Origin: Corallococcus sp. AS-1-6
GTDB lineage: Bacteria; Myxococcota; Myxococcia; Myxococcales; Myxococcaceae
Direction: 5' to 3'
Assembly (NCBI RefSeq): GCF_020037015.1
Contig: NZ_JAIQDE010000002.1
Location: 310,001 to 374,000 of the forward strand
DNA length: 64,000 nt
Below the pieces are notes generated by a model. The model did not search any database. It was given only the letters and a program-made list of their open reading frames with translations, and was not told the origin of the DNA. The stretch's first letter is position 1. Each line of letters begins with the position of its first letter. The position numbers were made by a program, and so were the translations under genes. Of this stretch, positions 51,658 through 61,723 are shown in pieces.

Positions 51658-52491
51658 TCAGCCCGGCGGCAGGTGCTGGACCTGGAGGTCCGCGCCCACC
51701 GTCAGCGTCGTGCCCTGCGGCAGCTCCACCCAGCCCTGCCTGCGCGTGACGTGGCTGGCCACCACCACCGTGCGGCGGCGGCGGTGCGCGCCCACCTCCG
51801 GGTGCGTCTCCGGCGTCGTGGCCGTCACGCCGCAGTGCGCGCACTCCGCGCTGCCCTCCAGGCGCGTGTAGGACAGCGGGGCCTCGCCGCGGCGGGTGGC
51901 GACCAGCACGGCGCCGTTGGTGGCCACCAGGTTGAGCGGGGGCGTGCGCCGCTGCCCCACCCGCACGAGCTCGGCCTCCACCTCGCGCACCGTGTCACGC
52001 AGCACGCGACCGGCGACGGCCGGCTCCAGGCGCGGATCATCCGTGCGGCCCAGCTCCCGCAGGCGCGTGAGGAACAGGGCGAAGAGGACCTCGCTGTCGG
52101 TGGGGCCGCGCACCAGCCGCTGGAGGTGCTCCGGCACGCGCGACAGCAGCGGAGCACGCAGGGGCTCGAAGTCCGGCAACGGCCCCTGGTGGGCGAACAG
52201 CCAGTGGCGGGCCCGGAAGGGCTGCGTGTTGTCCTCGGGGGACAGGCCGGGCGGCAGGCGGTTCGCGTGGAAGAGCACCGCCTCCGATTCATGCGGCGGT
52301 CCCAGGTCGTCCAGCGTGAGCTCGCGGTCCGGCGCCAGGCGACGCAGCAGGACCTCCTCCTGGGCATAGGAGCCCACCCCCAGGGCATTGGCGTGCGCCT
52401 CCGGGCGGAGGACGACCTGCCCGGCCAGCCGGTGCAGCTCGCACCGGAGGAGGTTGGGGTCCGACGACAGGGCGGCGAGGATGGCGGACAT
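51658..52491 (-). CDS. Class II glutamine amidotransferase-like protein lacking the N-terminal Cys
   Basis: 277 residues with the layout of YafJ/EgtC-type class II amidotransferase domains (FHANRLPPG, FRARHWLFAHQGPLPDFEP, GPTDSEVLFALFLTRL, NLVATNGAVLVATRRGE). In active members the protein begins Met-Cys and Cys2 is the nucleophile after Met removal. Here the codon after ATG is TCC (Ser) and no in-frame Cys codon follows a start codon nearby. Glutaminase activity by the normal route is therefore unlikely unless Ser substitutes. Convergent with the CPBP gene, 8 bases apart. Confidence 0.78.
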   Translation of the reverse strand: MSAILAALSSDPNLLRCELHRLAGQVVLRPEAHANALGVGSYAQEEVLLRRLAPDRELTLDDLGPPHESEAVLFHANRLPPGLSPEDNTQPFRARHWLFAHQGPLPDFEPLRAPLLSRVPEHLQRLVRGPTDSEVLFALFLTRLRELGRTDDPRLEPAVAGRVLRDTVREVEAELVRVGQRRTPPLNLVATNGAVLVATRRGEAPLSYTRLEGSAECAHCGVTATTPETHPEVGAHRRRRTVVVASHVTRRQGWVELPQGTTLTVGADLQVQHLPPG

Positions 52492-52586
52492 GGTGATTTC
52501 CCCCCTTTCCCCCTTAGGGATAAGGTCCAGGGGGCCGGGGTTCAGCGCAGCGAACCCGCTCCCCTGCCTTGGCGCTAAGCCCTTGA

Positions 52587-52643
52587 AATGGCTGGCATTT
52601 GATCAGCCATTGAATTGACACCCTGGAGCGTGGAGCCTAACCT
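52587..52643 (+). promoter_or_regulatory. Promoter and palindromic site upstream of the Hsp70-like gene
   Basis: TTGACA at 52615-52620 and TAACCT at 52638-52643, 17 bases apart, make a good sigma-70-type promoter that would give a leader of about 55-60 bases. Directly upstream is a perfect 8-base inverted repeat, AATGGCTG at 52587-52594 and CAGCCATT at 52604-52611, likely a regulator site. The same DNA also has a GG-N10-GC pattern (TGGCATTTGATCAGC) loosely like sigma-54 -24/-12 elements. Which is used cannot be decided. Confidence 0.5.
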
Positions 52644-52707
52644 CCGGGCGCTTCCCGACGGCCCTCCCCCCAGAGGGATCGGGGTGCAGGTCTTCACCGG
52701 AGACGGA

Positions 52708-54315
52708 ATGGCGGACGACATCGCAATCGGCATCGACCTGGGCACGTCGTACTCATGCGTGTCGGTCGTCCATGAAGGCCAGCCCACGGTCATCCCCAAC
52801 GAGTGGGGCGAGACGACGCATGCCTCGTGCGTGTCCTTCCTGGAGGAAGGGTCCGTGCTGGTGGGCAACGCGGCGAAGAAGAACATCATCACCAGCCCCG
52901 AGAACACGGTGTACTCGGCCAAGCGGCTCATCGGCCGGTACTACTTCTCCGACGAGGTGAAGAAGGCGCAGGCGGTGATGCCCTACCGCATCGTCGAGGG
53001 CGACAACAACTCGGTGCGCATCGGCGTGCGGGACCGCAGCTATTCGCTGCCGGAGATCTCCGCGCTGGTGCTCAAGGAGATGAAGGCCGTCGCGGAGACG
53101 TACCTGGGCCGCGAGGTGCACAAGGCGGTCATCACCGTCCCCGCGTACTTCAATGACAACCAGCGCCAGGCCACGAAGGACGCGGGCCGCATCGCGGGGC
53201 TGGAGGTGCTTCGCATCCTCAACGAGCCCACGGCGGCGGCGCTCGCGTATGGCTTTGGCCGGGACGTCAACCAGCGCGTCGTCGTCTACGACCTGGGCGG
53301 CGGCACGTTCGACGTGTCCATCCTGGAGATCGGCAAGGACGTCTTCGAGGTGCTGGCCACGGCGGGTGACACGTACCTGGGCGGCGACGACTTCGACGAC
53401 CGCATCATGACGTGGATGGCGGACGACTTCCTCGCCCGCACGCGGCTGGACCTGCGGCAGAACAAGTACTGCCTGCAGATGCTGAAGGACGCGGCGGAGA
53501 AGGCGAAGATCGACGTGGGCCAGTTCGGCACCGCGGACATCCTCTGCCAGGGCATCTGCCAGGACGCCAACGGCAACGTGATGGACCTGCGCAACACGCT
53601 CAACCAGGACCAGTTCAACCGGATGGTGATGGACCTGGTGCAGCGCACGTTCAAGGTCTGCGACGAGGCCTTGCAGAGCGCGCGGCTGACGGCGGCGGAC
53701 ATCGACGCGGTCATCCTGGTGGGCGGGCCCACGCGGCTGCCCATCATCCGCAACTCGGTGAAGCACTACTTCCAGAAGGAGCCGCTGGAGGGCATCAACC
53801 CGGATCAGGTCGTGGCCATGGGCGCCGCGCTCCAGTCGCACGCGCTCCTGGACAGCAAGACGGAGACGTTCCTGGTGGACGTCACGCCGCTGACGCTGCG
53901 GATTGGGACGGTGGGCGGGTACACGGAGAAGATCATCGACAAGAACACGCCGGTGCCCATCGACCGGTCGAAGACCTTCACCACCAGCCGCGACGGGCAG
54001 GAGAAGGTGAAGATCCGCGTGTACCAGGGTGAGTCCAACCGCGCCGAGGAGTGCGAGATGCTGGGCGAGTTCGAGTTCTCGGGCTTCCGCATCGGGTATC
54101 GCGGCGAGGTGAAGATCGAGGTGACGTTCGAGATCAACACGGACGGTCTGGTGAACGTGTCCGCGTGCGACGTGGAGACGGGCCAGAAGACGTCCACGAC
54201 GATCACGCTGTCGTCCGGCATGACGGAGGCGGACATCCAGCAGTCGATCCAGTCGAACCGCAACACGCGGCTCGCGGGCCACAACAGCAGCGACCTGCCC
54301 GCCGTGGCCAACTAG
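52708..54315 (+). CDS. Hsp70/DnaK-family protein without the helical lid
   Basis: 535 residues. Nucleotide-binding domain is complete: phosphate 1 IGIDLGTSYSCVSV, connect 1 AVITVPAYFNDNQRQATKDAG, LNEPTAAALAYG, phosphate 2 VVVYDLGGGTFDVSI, and adenosine LVGGPTRLP. The beta substrate-binding domain follows (VDVTPLTLRIGTVGG to DVETGQ). The protein stops shortly after, so the helical lid and tail of full DnaK (about 638 residues) are missing. Lidless Hsp70s bind clients with fast exchange or act as scaffolds. Followed 9 bases later by a J-domain protein, its likely partner. ATG 52708 chosen by homology. Confidence 0.93.
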   Translation: MADDIAIGIDLGTSYSCVSVVHEGQPTVIPNEWGETTHASCVSFLEEGSVLVGNAAKKNIITSPENTVYSAKRLIGRYYFSDEVKKAQAVMPYRIVEGDNNSVRIGVRDRSYSLPEISALVLKEMKAVAETYLGREVHKAVITVPAYFNDNQRQATKDAGRIAGLEVLRILNEPTAAALAYGFGRDVNQRVVVYDLGGGTFDVSILEIGKDVFEVLATAGDTYLGGDDFDDRIMTWMADDFLARTRLDLRQNKYCLQMLKDAAEKAKIDVGQFGTADILCQGICQDANGNVMDLRNTLNQDQFNRMVMDLVQRTFKVCDEALQSARLTAADIDAVILVGGPTRLPIIRNSVKHYFQKEPLEGINPDQVVAMGAALQSHALLDSKTETFLVDVTPLTLRIGTVGGYTEKIIDKNTPVPIDRSKTFTTSRDGQEKVKIRVYQGESNRAEECEMLGEFEFSGFRIGYRGEVKIEVTFEINTDGLVNVSACDVETGQKTSTTITLSSGMTEADIQQSIQSNRNTRLAGHNSSDLPAVAN

Positions 54316-54324
54316 GCACCGCCG

Positions 54325-56487
54325 ATGTCCGAGCCTTCCGATCCGAACTCTGGCGCGCCGCCAGGGCCCGCCGCGCCCGCGGCCCCGGCGCGTCCGGCGA
54401 CGCCCGCCCTGCCCCGGGTGACGGCCTCCATGCCGCCGTCCGTAGCGCCAGCGGCGCCCCGGCCCCCCACGGCGGCCCCCACCGCCCGCGCCACGCCGCC
54501 CCCCGTCGCGCCCCCGCAGGCTCCGGCGACGGCCCGGCCCGCCTCAGGTCAGGTGCCAGCGGTGCCTCCGGCGAAGCCCGCGTCGGGTCAGGTGCCCTCG
54601 GTGGCTCCGGCCACGGGCAGCGTTCCGCCCGGGGTTCCAGGAACGGCACGGCCCGCGTCAGGTCAGGTGCCCTCGGTGGCTCCAGCGACGGCTCGGCCCT
54701 CCTCGGGTCAGGTGCCTTCGGTGGCCCCAGCGACGGCGCGGCCTGCGTCGGGTCAGGTGCCTTCGGTCGCGCCGGCTGCGGCCCCCCGAGGGACACCGCC
54801 GGGCATCGCACCGGTGGGTGCTCCTGCCGCAGCACGCCCCACGGTGTCAGGGGTTCCGTCCGTGGGTGTCGCGTCCGCGCCGCCGGTGACGACCGCGCAG
54901 ACCCGGCCCACCGTGGCCGCGATGCCTGCTGTCGGCGCGGTGACCCCGCCCCTGGCCCCAGCAACGCCCGCTACGCCTCGAGCGACCGTGACCCCGATTC
55001 CTGCCGTGGGCGCGGTGTCTCCGCCCCAGACTCCCGCAGGCGCTCGCCCCACCGTCACCGCGATGCCTGCCGTCGGCGCAGTGCCGCCGCAGACCCCTGC
55101 GCGTCCCACCGCCGCGACACCGGCCGTGGGCGCGGTGACTCCGCCCGTGGCACCCGCTGCTGCCCGGCCGACCGCCACGACACCGGCAGTGGGCGCGGTG
55201 ACTCCGCCCGTTGCCCGCTCAACCGCCGCGACACCGGCCGTGGGCGCAGTGACTCCGCCTCAGGGCCCCGCCTCTGCCCGGCCGACCGCGACGACACCGG
55301 CCGTGGGAGCCGTGACGCCGCCGCAGGCGCCCGCCGTTGCCCGGCCGACCGCCACGACACCGGCCGTGGGCGCGGTGACGCCTCCCGTGGCTCCCGCGTC
55401 GATGCCTCGCGTCGCGCCGGTCGTTCCGCCCACCGCGAGCGCTTCGCCCGCCATGCCTCCAGCGGTGCCGGGCGTCGCGTCCATGCCGACGCCGCCGCCC
55501 GTGGCTCGCGGTCCTTCTGCCGTGCCGACCATGCAGCCCCTGAGCCCGGTGATTCCGCCCGTGGCTCCCGCCGCCCGTCCGCCTTCGGTGCCCACCATCA
55601 GCCCCGCGGGGGCCCCGCCCGCCGCGCGCCCCGTCCCCACCGTGGGCCCGCTGACGCCGCCTCCCGTCGCTCCCAGGCCTCCGGGCCCACCGACCGTCGC
55701 GCCCACCCCGCCGCCGGTGCTCGCCGTCGGGCAGGTCGCCCCGCCCATCGCTCCGGCGACTCCCGCGCCGCCGCGCCCCGGCAACCGCCCCACCACGTCC
55801 CTGCCCGCGCTCGCGCCCGCCGGTTCACCCCGCCCGCTGACGCCACCGCCCGTGGCCCCGCCGCGTCCTCCCGCCGCCAGCACGCCTCCGCCGCCGCCCG
55901 CCTCCGCGGGAGGCCCGGCCCTCAGCCCGGAGCAGCTCGTGGACCTGGAGTCGCGCTGCGCGAAGCTCGACCAGATGGACTACTTCGAGCTGCTCGGCCT
56001 GGAGCGCACCGCCGCCCCCAGCGACATCAAGAAGGCGTTCTACAAGGAGAGCCGCGTCTACCACCCGGACCGCTTCTTCCACCTGGAGTCCAAGGCCCTC
56101 AAGGACCAGGTGAACGAACTCTACAAGCGCGTCACCGAGGCCTATTACGTCCTGCGCGACGACACCAAGCGCAAGAAGTACCTCACCGACATCGCCGGCC
56201 CGGACCGCGCGCAGAAGCTGCGCTTCACCGACGCCTCCGAGGCCGAGACCAAGGCCGCCGCGAAGAAGGAGCAGGAAGAGCAGATCGGCACCCACCCCAA
56301 GGGCCGTCAGTTCTACACCCAGGCCCAGAAGGACCTGGAGTCCGGCAACCCTTCCGCCGCGGAGCGCAACCTCAAGATGGCGCTCACCTACGAGCCCTCC
56401 AACGCCCGCTACAAGGAAGCCCTCGCGGAAGCCCAGAAGCAGACCGCGGACAAGTCCAAGGGCGACTCCTCGTTCAAGATCCGCTAG
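54325..56487 (+). CDS. J-domain protein with long Pro/Ala/Thr/Val repeat region
   Basis: 720 residues. Residues 1 to about 540 are low-complexity, composed of Pro-rich repeats such as ATARPASGQVPSVAP and later TATTPAVGAVTPPQAP. A J domain covers about 549-615 (DYFELLGLERTAAPSDIKKAFYKES, quoted as YFELLGLERTAAPSDIKKAF) with HPD at 580-582, which stimulates Hsp70 ATPase. A short TPR-like helical segment (AQKDLESGNPSAAERNLKMAL) ends the protein. No zinc-finger or DnaJ C-terminal domain. The adjacent lidless Hsp70 is the obvious partner; the repeat arm may position it on a large surface or complex. Confidence 0.85.
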   Translation: MSEPSDPNSGAPPGPAAPAAPARPATPALPRVTASMPPSVAPAAPRPPTAAPTARATPPPVAPPQAPATARPASGQVPAVPPAKPASGQVPSVAPATGSVPPGVPGTARPASGQVPSVAPATARPSSGQVPSVAPATARPASGQVPSVAPAAAPRGTPPGIAPVGAPAAARPTVSGVPSVGVASAPPVTTAQTRPTVAAMPAVGAVTPPLAPATPATPRATVTPIPAVGAVSPPQTPAGARPTVTAMPAVGAVPPQTPARPTAATPAVGAVTPPVAPAAARPTATTPAVGAVTPPVARSTAATPAVGAVTPPQGPASARPTATTPAVGAVTPPQAPAVARPTATTPAVGAVTPPVAPASMPRVAPVVPPTASASPAMPPAVPGVASMPTPPPVARGPSAVPTMQPLSPVIPPVAPAARPPSVPTISPAGAPPAARPVPTVGPLTPPPVAPRPPGPPTVAPTPPPVLAVGQVAPPIAPATPAPPRPGNRPTTSLPALAPAGSPRPLTPPPVAPPRPPAASTPPPPPASAGGPALSPEQLVDLESRCAKLDQMDYFELLGLERTAAPSDIKKAFYKESRVYHPDRFFHLESKALKDQVNELYKRVTEAYYVLRDDTKRKKYLTDIAGPDRAQKLRFTDASEAETKAAAKKEQEEQIGTHPKGRQFYTQAQKDLESGNPSAAERNLKMALTYEPSNARYKEALAEAQKQTADKSKGDSSFKIR
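54535..55400 (+). repeat. Tandem repeats inside the J-domain protein gene
   Basis: Two families of imperfect in-frame tandem repeats. 54535-54780 codes for units of the form A-T-A-R-P-A-S-G-Q-V-P-S-V-A-P. About 54880-55400 codes for units of about 18-22 residues containing PAVGAVTPP followed by AP-x-ARPT. Repeat copies are very alike at the DNA level in the second block, a sign of recent duplication. Confidence 0.8.
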
Positions 56488-56508
56488 CGGCCCCCAGGAG
56501 CCCCACCC

Positions 56509-57273
56509 ATGGTCATCGACCTCATCCTCCTGGGCATGGTGCTGTTCTTCTGCATCCTCGGCGCGCTCTCCGGCGCCGCCCGGCAGGTGGCCAACTCCGT
56601 GGGGCTCGCGGCGGGCTACTTCGTCTCGCGCAAGCTCGCGCCCCTCGCCGGCCCCAAGCTCGCCGTCGCGCTGGGCTCACCGCTGCTCATCGGAACGCTC
56701 TTCGGCACGGTGCTCCTGTTCGTCGTCACGTGGCTCACCGTCAGGTACGCCCTGGGCGCGCTGCTCCTGCGCTTCCTCTCCGGCAGGGACCCCGACGAGC
56801 GCGGCCTGGACCGCACCCTGGGCTTCGTGCTCGGAGGCGGCAAGATGGCCGCGCTGTTCTGGGTCTGCCTGAGCGCGCTGACGTTCATGGAGCAGCACGT
56901 CATCGTCGCCGGCAAGCGCATGGGCGTGGCCCCCAAGGACTCCGTCGCCTTCGACCTGTCCCGCCGCTTCAACCTCTTCGAGCTGACCCAGTTCGCCCCG
57001 CTGGAGGACCTGGTCCAGGTGGCCCAGGCCACGCACGACCCTGCGAAGGCGAAGAAGCTCCAGGAGGACCCCGCCTACAAGGCGCTGCGCAAGGACCCGC
57101 GCTTCCAGCTCGCGCTGTCGCACCGGGACCTGCAGGACGCGCTGGAGCGCGGCGACACGCGGGCCCTCCTGCGCAACGACGTCATCCTCCAGCTCATCCA
57201 GGATCCGCAGGCGGCGGCACGGCTGGGCGCCGCCGCCCGGGCCTCGGAGAAGCCCACGCCCGCTAGGCGTTGA
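56509..57273 (+). CDS. CvpA family membrane protein
   Basis: 254 residues. Four membrane helices in the first 130 residues (MVIDLILLGMVLFFCILGALSG, given as DLILLGMVLFFCILG, then GTVLLFVVTWLTVRYALGALLL, and FVLGGGKMAALFWVCLSA) match the CvpA/colicin V production family, which acts in envelope homeostasis by unknown means. The C-terminal 120 residues are soluble, charged and include repeated DPAYKALRKDPRFQ-like helices. It begins 21 bases after the J-protein gene, so Hsp70, J protein and CvpA form a three-gene operon. It overlaps the convergent ClpX-type gene by 11 bases. Confidence 0.82.
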   Translation: MVIDLILLGMVLFFCILGALSGAARQVANSVGLAAGYFVSRKLAPLAGPKLAVALGSPLLIGTLFGTVLLFVVTWLTVRYALGALLLRFLSGRDPDERGLDRTLGFVLGGGKMAALFWVCLSALTFMEQHVIVAGKRMGVAPKDSVAFDLSRRFNLFELTQFAPLEDLVQVAQATHDPAKAKKLQEDPAYKALRKDPRFQLALSHRDLQDALERGDTRALLRNDVILQLIQDPQAAARLGAAARASEKPTPARR

Positions 57274-58339
57274 GCTCCACGTCGTCCAGCGCCGCCAGCC
57301 GCGCCTTCACGAACTCCGCGTCCACCGTCACCTGACGGTGCTTGCGCTCCGGCGCCTCGAACATGATGTCCGACATCACGTGCTCCAGGATGGAGCGCAG
57401 GCCGCGAGCCCCCAGCCCGCGCGCGATGGAGTAGCGCACCACCTCCCGCAGGCCGCTCTCCGGGAACTCCAGCTCGATTTCATCGAGCGACAGCAGCTCC
57501 TTGAACTCGCGGGTGATGGCATCCGGCGGCTCGGTGAGCACGCGCAGAAGGTCGGGCTCGCCCAGCCGCTCCAACTGCACCATTACCGGCATGCGGCCCA
57601 GGAACTCCGCCATCATCCCGAAGTCCACCAGTTGCTTCGTGGAGATGCGCTTCTCCTTGCGCTTCGCCGTGAGCGCGTCCGAGCCGAAGCCCATGGCCCG
57701 GCCGCCCTCGTCGCCGTAGTCGTGCAGGTCGCTGAACGTGCCCGCGCAGATGAAGAGGATGTCGCGCGTGTCCACCTGCACGAAGTCGCTCTTGTTCCAC
57801 GCCTGCGTCACGTTCATGGGCACGTGCACCTCGCGCCCCTCCAGCAGCTTCAGGAGCGACTGCTGCACGCCCTCACCGCCGATGTCGCGGCTGCCCGCGC
57901 CGTTGCGGGCGCCCTGGGTGCGGCGGGCGATCTTGTCCACCTCGTCGATGAAGATGATGCCCCGCTGGGTGTCCTCCACGGAGTGGTTCGCCTTGAAGAG
58001 CAGGTCGGACACCATCACCTCCACGTCCTTCCCGTAGTAGCCCGCCTCCGTGTACTCGGTGGCGTCCACGGTGGTGAACGGGACGTGGAGGATCTCCGCC
58101 AGGTTGCGCGCGATGTGCGTCTTGCCGCTGCCCGTGGGGCCCATCAGCAGGATGTTGGACTTCTTGATGAGGGACTGCCGGCGCATCCGCCGCGCCTGGA
58201 TGCGCTTGAGGTGGTTGTGGGCGGCGATGGCCACCGCTCGCTTCGCGGCGTCCTGGCCGATGACGTAGCGATCCAATCGTTCGAAGATCTCCCGCGGGGT
58301 CAGCGGCGCTGCCTCTTCCCTGCGTGCGGACGACTCCAT
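57263..58339 (-). CDS. ClpX-type AAA+ ATPase without zinc-binding domain
   Basis: 358 residues, clearly ClpX-like: YVIGQDAAKRAVAIAAHNHLKRI, Walker A GPTGSGKT, pore loop GYYGKDVE (GYVGEDVE in ClpX), Walker B IIFIDEVDKI, GGEGVQQSLLKLLEG, EFLGRMPV, and the sensor-2 GARGLRSILE block. The N-terminal zinc-binding domain of normal ClpX (about 60 residues) is missing; the protein starts with a short SSARREEAAPLTPREIF segment. The IGF tripeptide that docks ClpP appears as MGF, so ClpP binding may be kept. Probably a second, specialised unfoldase. ATG 58339 has GGGGAGGG upstream. Confidence 0.9.
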   Translation of the reverse strand: MESSARREEAAPLTPREIFERLDRYVIGQDAAKRAVAIAAHNHLKRIQARRMRRQSLIKKSNILLMGPTGSGKTHIARNLAEILHVPFTTVDATEYTEAGYYGKDVEVMVSDLLFKANHSVEDTQRGIIFIDEVDKIARRTQGARNGAGSRDIGGEGVQQSLLKLLEGREVHVPMNVTQAWNKSDFVQVDTRDILFICAGTFSDLHDYGDEGGRAMGFGSDALTAKRKEKRISTKQLVDFGMMAEFLGRMPVMVQLERLGEPDLLRVLTEPPDAITREFKELLSLDEIELEFPESGLREVVRYSIARGLGARGLRSILEHVMSDIMFEAPERKHRQVTVDAEFVKARLAALDDVELNA

Positions 58340-58576
58340 GTACCCTCCCCTTCTCTCCACTCGGCCTCCCGGTGCTGCCTGGAAGGAAGGGTAGGAATTG
58401 GATGCTGACCGGCCCACCAGGGCCAGAGTCCCGAATGGAGGCCCTGCCCGCCTGCCTGCCCTGGGAACAGGCGGCTATTGAATGGATGGGGCGTTTCCGA
58501 TAGTCCGGCCCCCCTCCCGTGTTCATGGGAGTTTCCACACCCCCGCCGCGCGCTCCACCGGAGGCACGAAACAACG
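58340..58576. promoter_or_regulatory. Divergent promoter region of the ClpX-type and speA genes
   Basis: 237 bases between divergent genes. It holds a 7-base inverted repeat, CAGGGCC at 58418-58424 and GGCCCTG at 58440-58446. A TTGAAT at 58478-58483 with TAGTCC 17 bases later is a weak candidate promoter for speA. GGAGG at 58559-58563 is the speA ribosome site, 13 bases from its ATG. Confidence 0.3.
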
Positions 58577-60583
<2,007 letters not shown>

Positions 60584-60588
60584 AGTCC

Positions 60589-61116
60589 CTAGGCCTCCGT
60601 CGGGACCGGTGCCTGTTCGCCGGTCTCGACGGACGTGTCGCTGAACGCCGCATCCGTCGAGCGCAGCCGCAGCGTCTGGAGCGTCTCCAGTTGCCCGTCG
60701 GCGCGCTCGGCGAGGAACGCGAAGTCGAAGCGCGCCAGGCGCGGCTCCTTCGCGGCCACCCGCTCCAGGCTCCTCCACAGGGACACGCGTCCGTGGGAGC
60801 CCACGCACAGCCCCTCCAGCTCCACCAGCCGGCTCAGCGGCGAGTAGCGCAGCCAGGAGCCGTTGAGCTTCAGCCGCGACAGCTTCTCCGTCAGCCACGC
60901 GCCGCCCACCTTGAGCGGATCCACCCGCACCTCCAGGGCGGCCATCACCGTGAGCAGCGTGGCGCGGTCCTGTTCGATGAGCGGGATGAGCGTGGCCAGG
61001 TACTGGCCCACCGGGTTGCTGCGGTTCTCGCGCTCCGTGCGCTTCGCGAGGTCCAGCCCCACGGTGGAGCCCAGCAGGTGGTCGTTGAGGTAGATGCCCA
61101 GTCGCTTCAGGTTCAT
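60589..61116 (-). CDS. Helical, possibly ferritin-like protein of unknown function
   Basis: 175 residues, no signal peptide. The N-terminal two-thirds read as a helical bundle: LGIYLNDHLLGSTVGLDLAKRT, then YLATLIPLIEQDRATLLTVMAAL, and the motif LKLNGSWLRYSPLSRLVELEGL (quoted piecemeal: YLNDHLLGSTVGLDL, IEQDRATLLTVM, YSPLSRLVELE). The spacing of Glu/His resembles ferritin-like four-helix proteins, but the diiron ligands are not clearly present. ATG 61116 by coding character. Convergent with speA, 5 bases apart; its upstream side faces an OsmC gene on the same strand. Confidence 0.65.
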   Translation of the reverse strand: MNLKRLGIYLNDHLLGSTVGLDLAKRTERENRSNPVGQYLATLIPLIEQDRATLLTVMAALEVRVDPLKVGGAWLTEKLSRLKLNGSWLRYSPLSRLVELEGLCVGSHGRVSLWRSLERVAAKEPRLARFDFAFLAERADGQLETLQTLRLRSTDAAFSDTSVETGEQAPVPTEA

Positions 61117-61205
61117 GCCGAGTGCCCCTCCCCCGAGGCAGCAGAGAACCTCAGGAGGGTGGGCACGGCGGCCGCTCGCCGCACGCCGCCGTTGGGGCTC
61201 GGAGT

Positions 61206-61236
61206 GGGCTCGGGAGGCGGACGGCCTGCCGAGCCC
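61206..61236 (-). terminator. Hairpin candidate after osmC-type gene
   Basis: GGGCTCGG at 61206-61213 pairs perfectly with CCGAGCCC at 61229-61236, with an inner GGC/GCC stem at 61216-61226. It lies 13 bases past the stop at 61250 on the - strand. No T-run follows. Confidence 0.4.
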
Positions 61237-61249
61237 CCTCACGGCCGCT

Positions 61250-61678
61250 TCAGTCCGGGTAGCCGAACGAAGCCGTGACCTTCACGTCCGGGTGGAGGCT
61301 GCGCGCCACGGGACACTCGTGGGCGATCTTCTCCAGCGTGGTGCGCTGCTCACGCGTGAGACCGGCCGGCATCAGGATGGAGAGCACCAGCTCTCCAATC
61401 TTGCGCGGCGGCGGGGTCATCCGCTTCTCCACCGTGGCGCGCACCTCGCCCAGGGTGATGCCCTCCTTGCCGGCCACCAGGTGCATGGTCGTCACGACAC
61501 AGGACGCCAGCGCCGTGGCCACCAGGTCCGTGGGGGAGAAGCTGCCGCCGGTGCCGCCGTTGTCCTTCGGCGCCTCCGTGGGCAACGTCGCGCCGGACGG
61601 GCCGTGCGTCACCTGCGTCTTCAGTTGGGGGGCACTCACCAGGGACATCACCACACCCGTCGCGGGCTGCTGACTCAT
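61250..61678 (-). CDS. OsmC-family peroxide-reducing protein
   Basis: 142 residues. OsmC/Ohr-type domain with the two redox Cys in ALASCVVTTM and ECPVARSLHP, and the family segment SFSPTDLVATALASC. OsmC proteins reduce organic hydroperoxides using thiols. The second half LVLSILMPAGLTREQRTTLEKI fits the OsmC rather than Ohr branch. ATG 61678 has AAGGAG 5 to 8 bases before it; a GTG one codon earlier is possible. Sits between the helical unknown and the DHS-like gene, all on the - strand, and may share a transcript with them. Confidence 0.92.
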   Translation of the reverse strand: MSQQPATGVVMSLVSAPQLKTQVTHGPSGATLPTEAPKDNGGTGGSFSPTDLVATALASCVVTTMHLVAGKEGITLGEVRATVEKRMTPPPRKIGELVLSILMPAGLTREQRTTLEKIAHECPVARSLHPDVKVTASFGYPD

Positions 61679-61723
61679 CACCGTCTCCTTGGGACTTGGG
61701 GCCTTGGTTGGAGGGACTGCGCG

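Noticed and set aside
54325..56487. Repeat block considered as a CRISPR or satellite array
   Set aside because: The repeats keep the reading frame, lack constant repeat-spacer pattern and lie within a J-domain protein gene.
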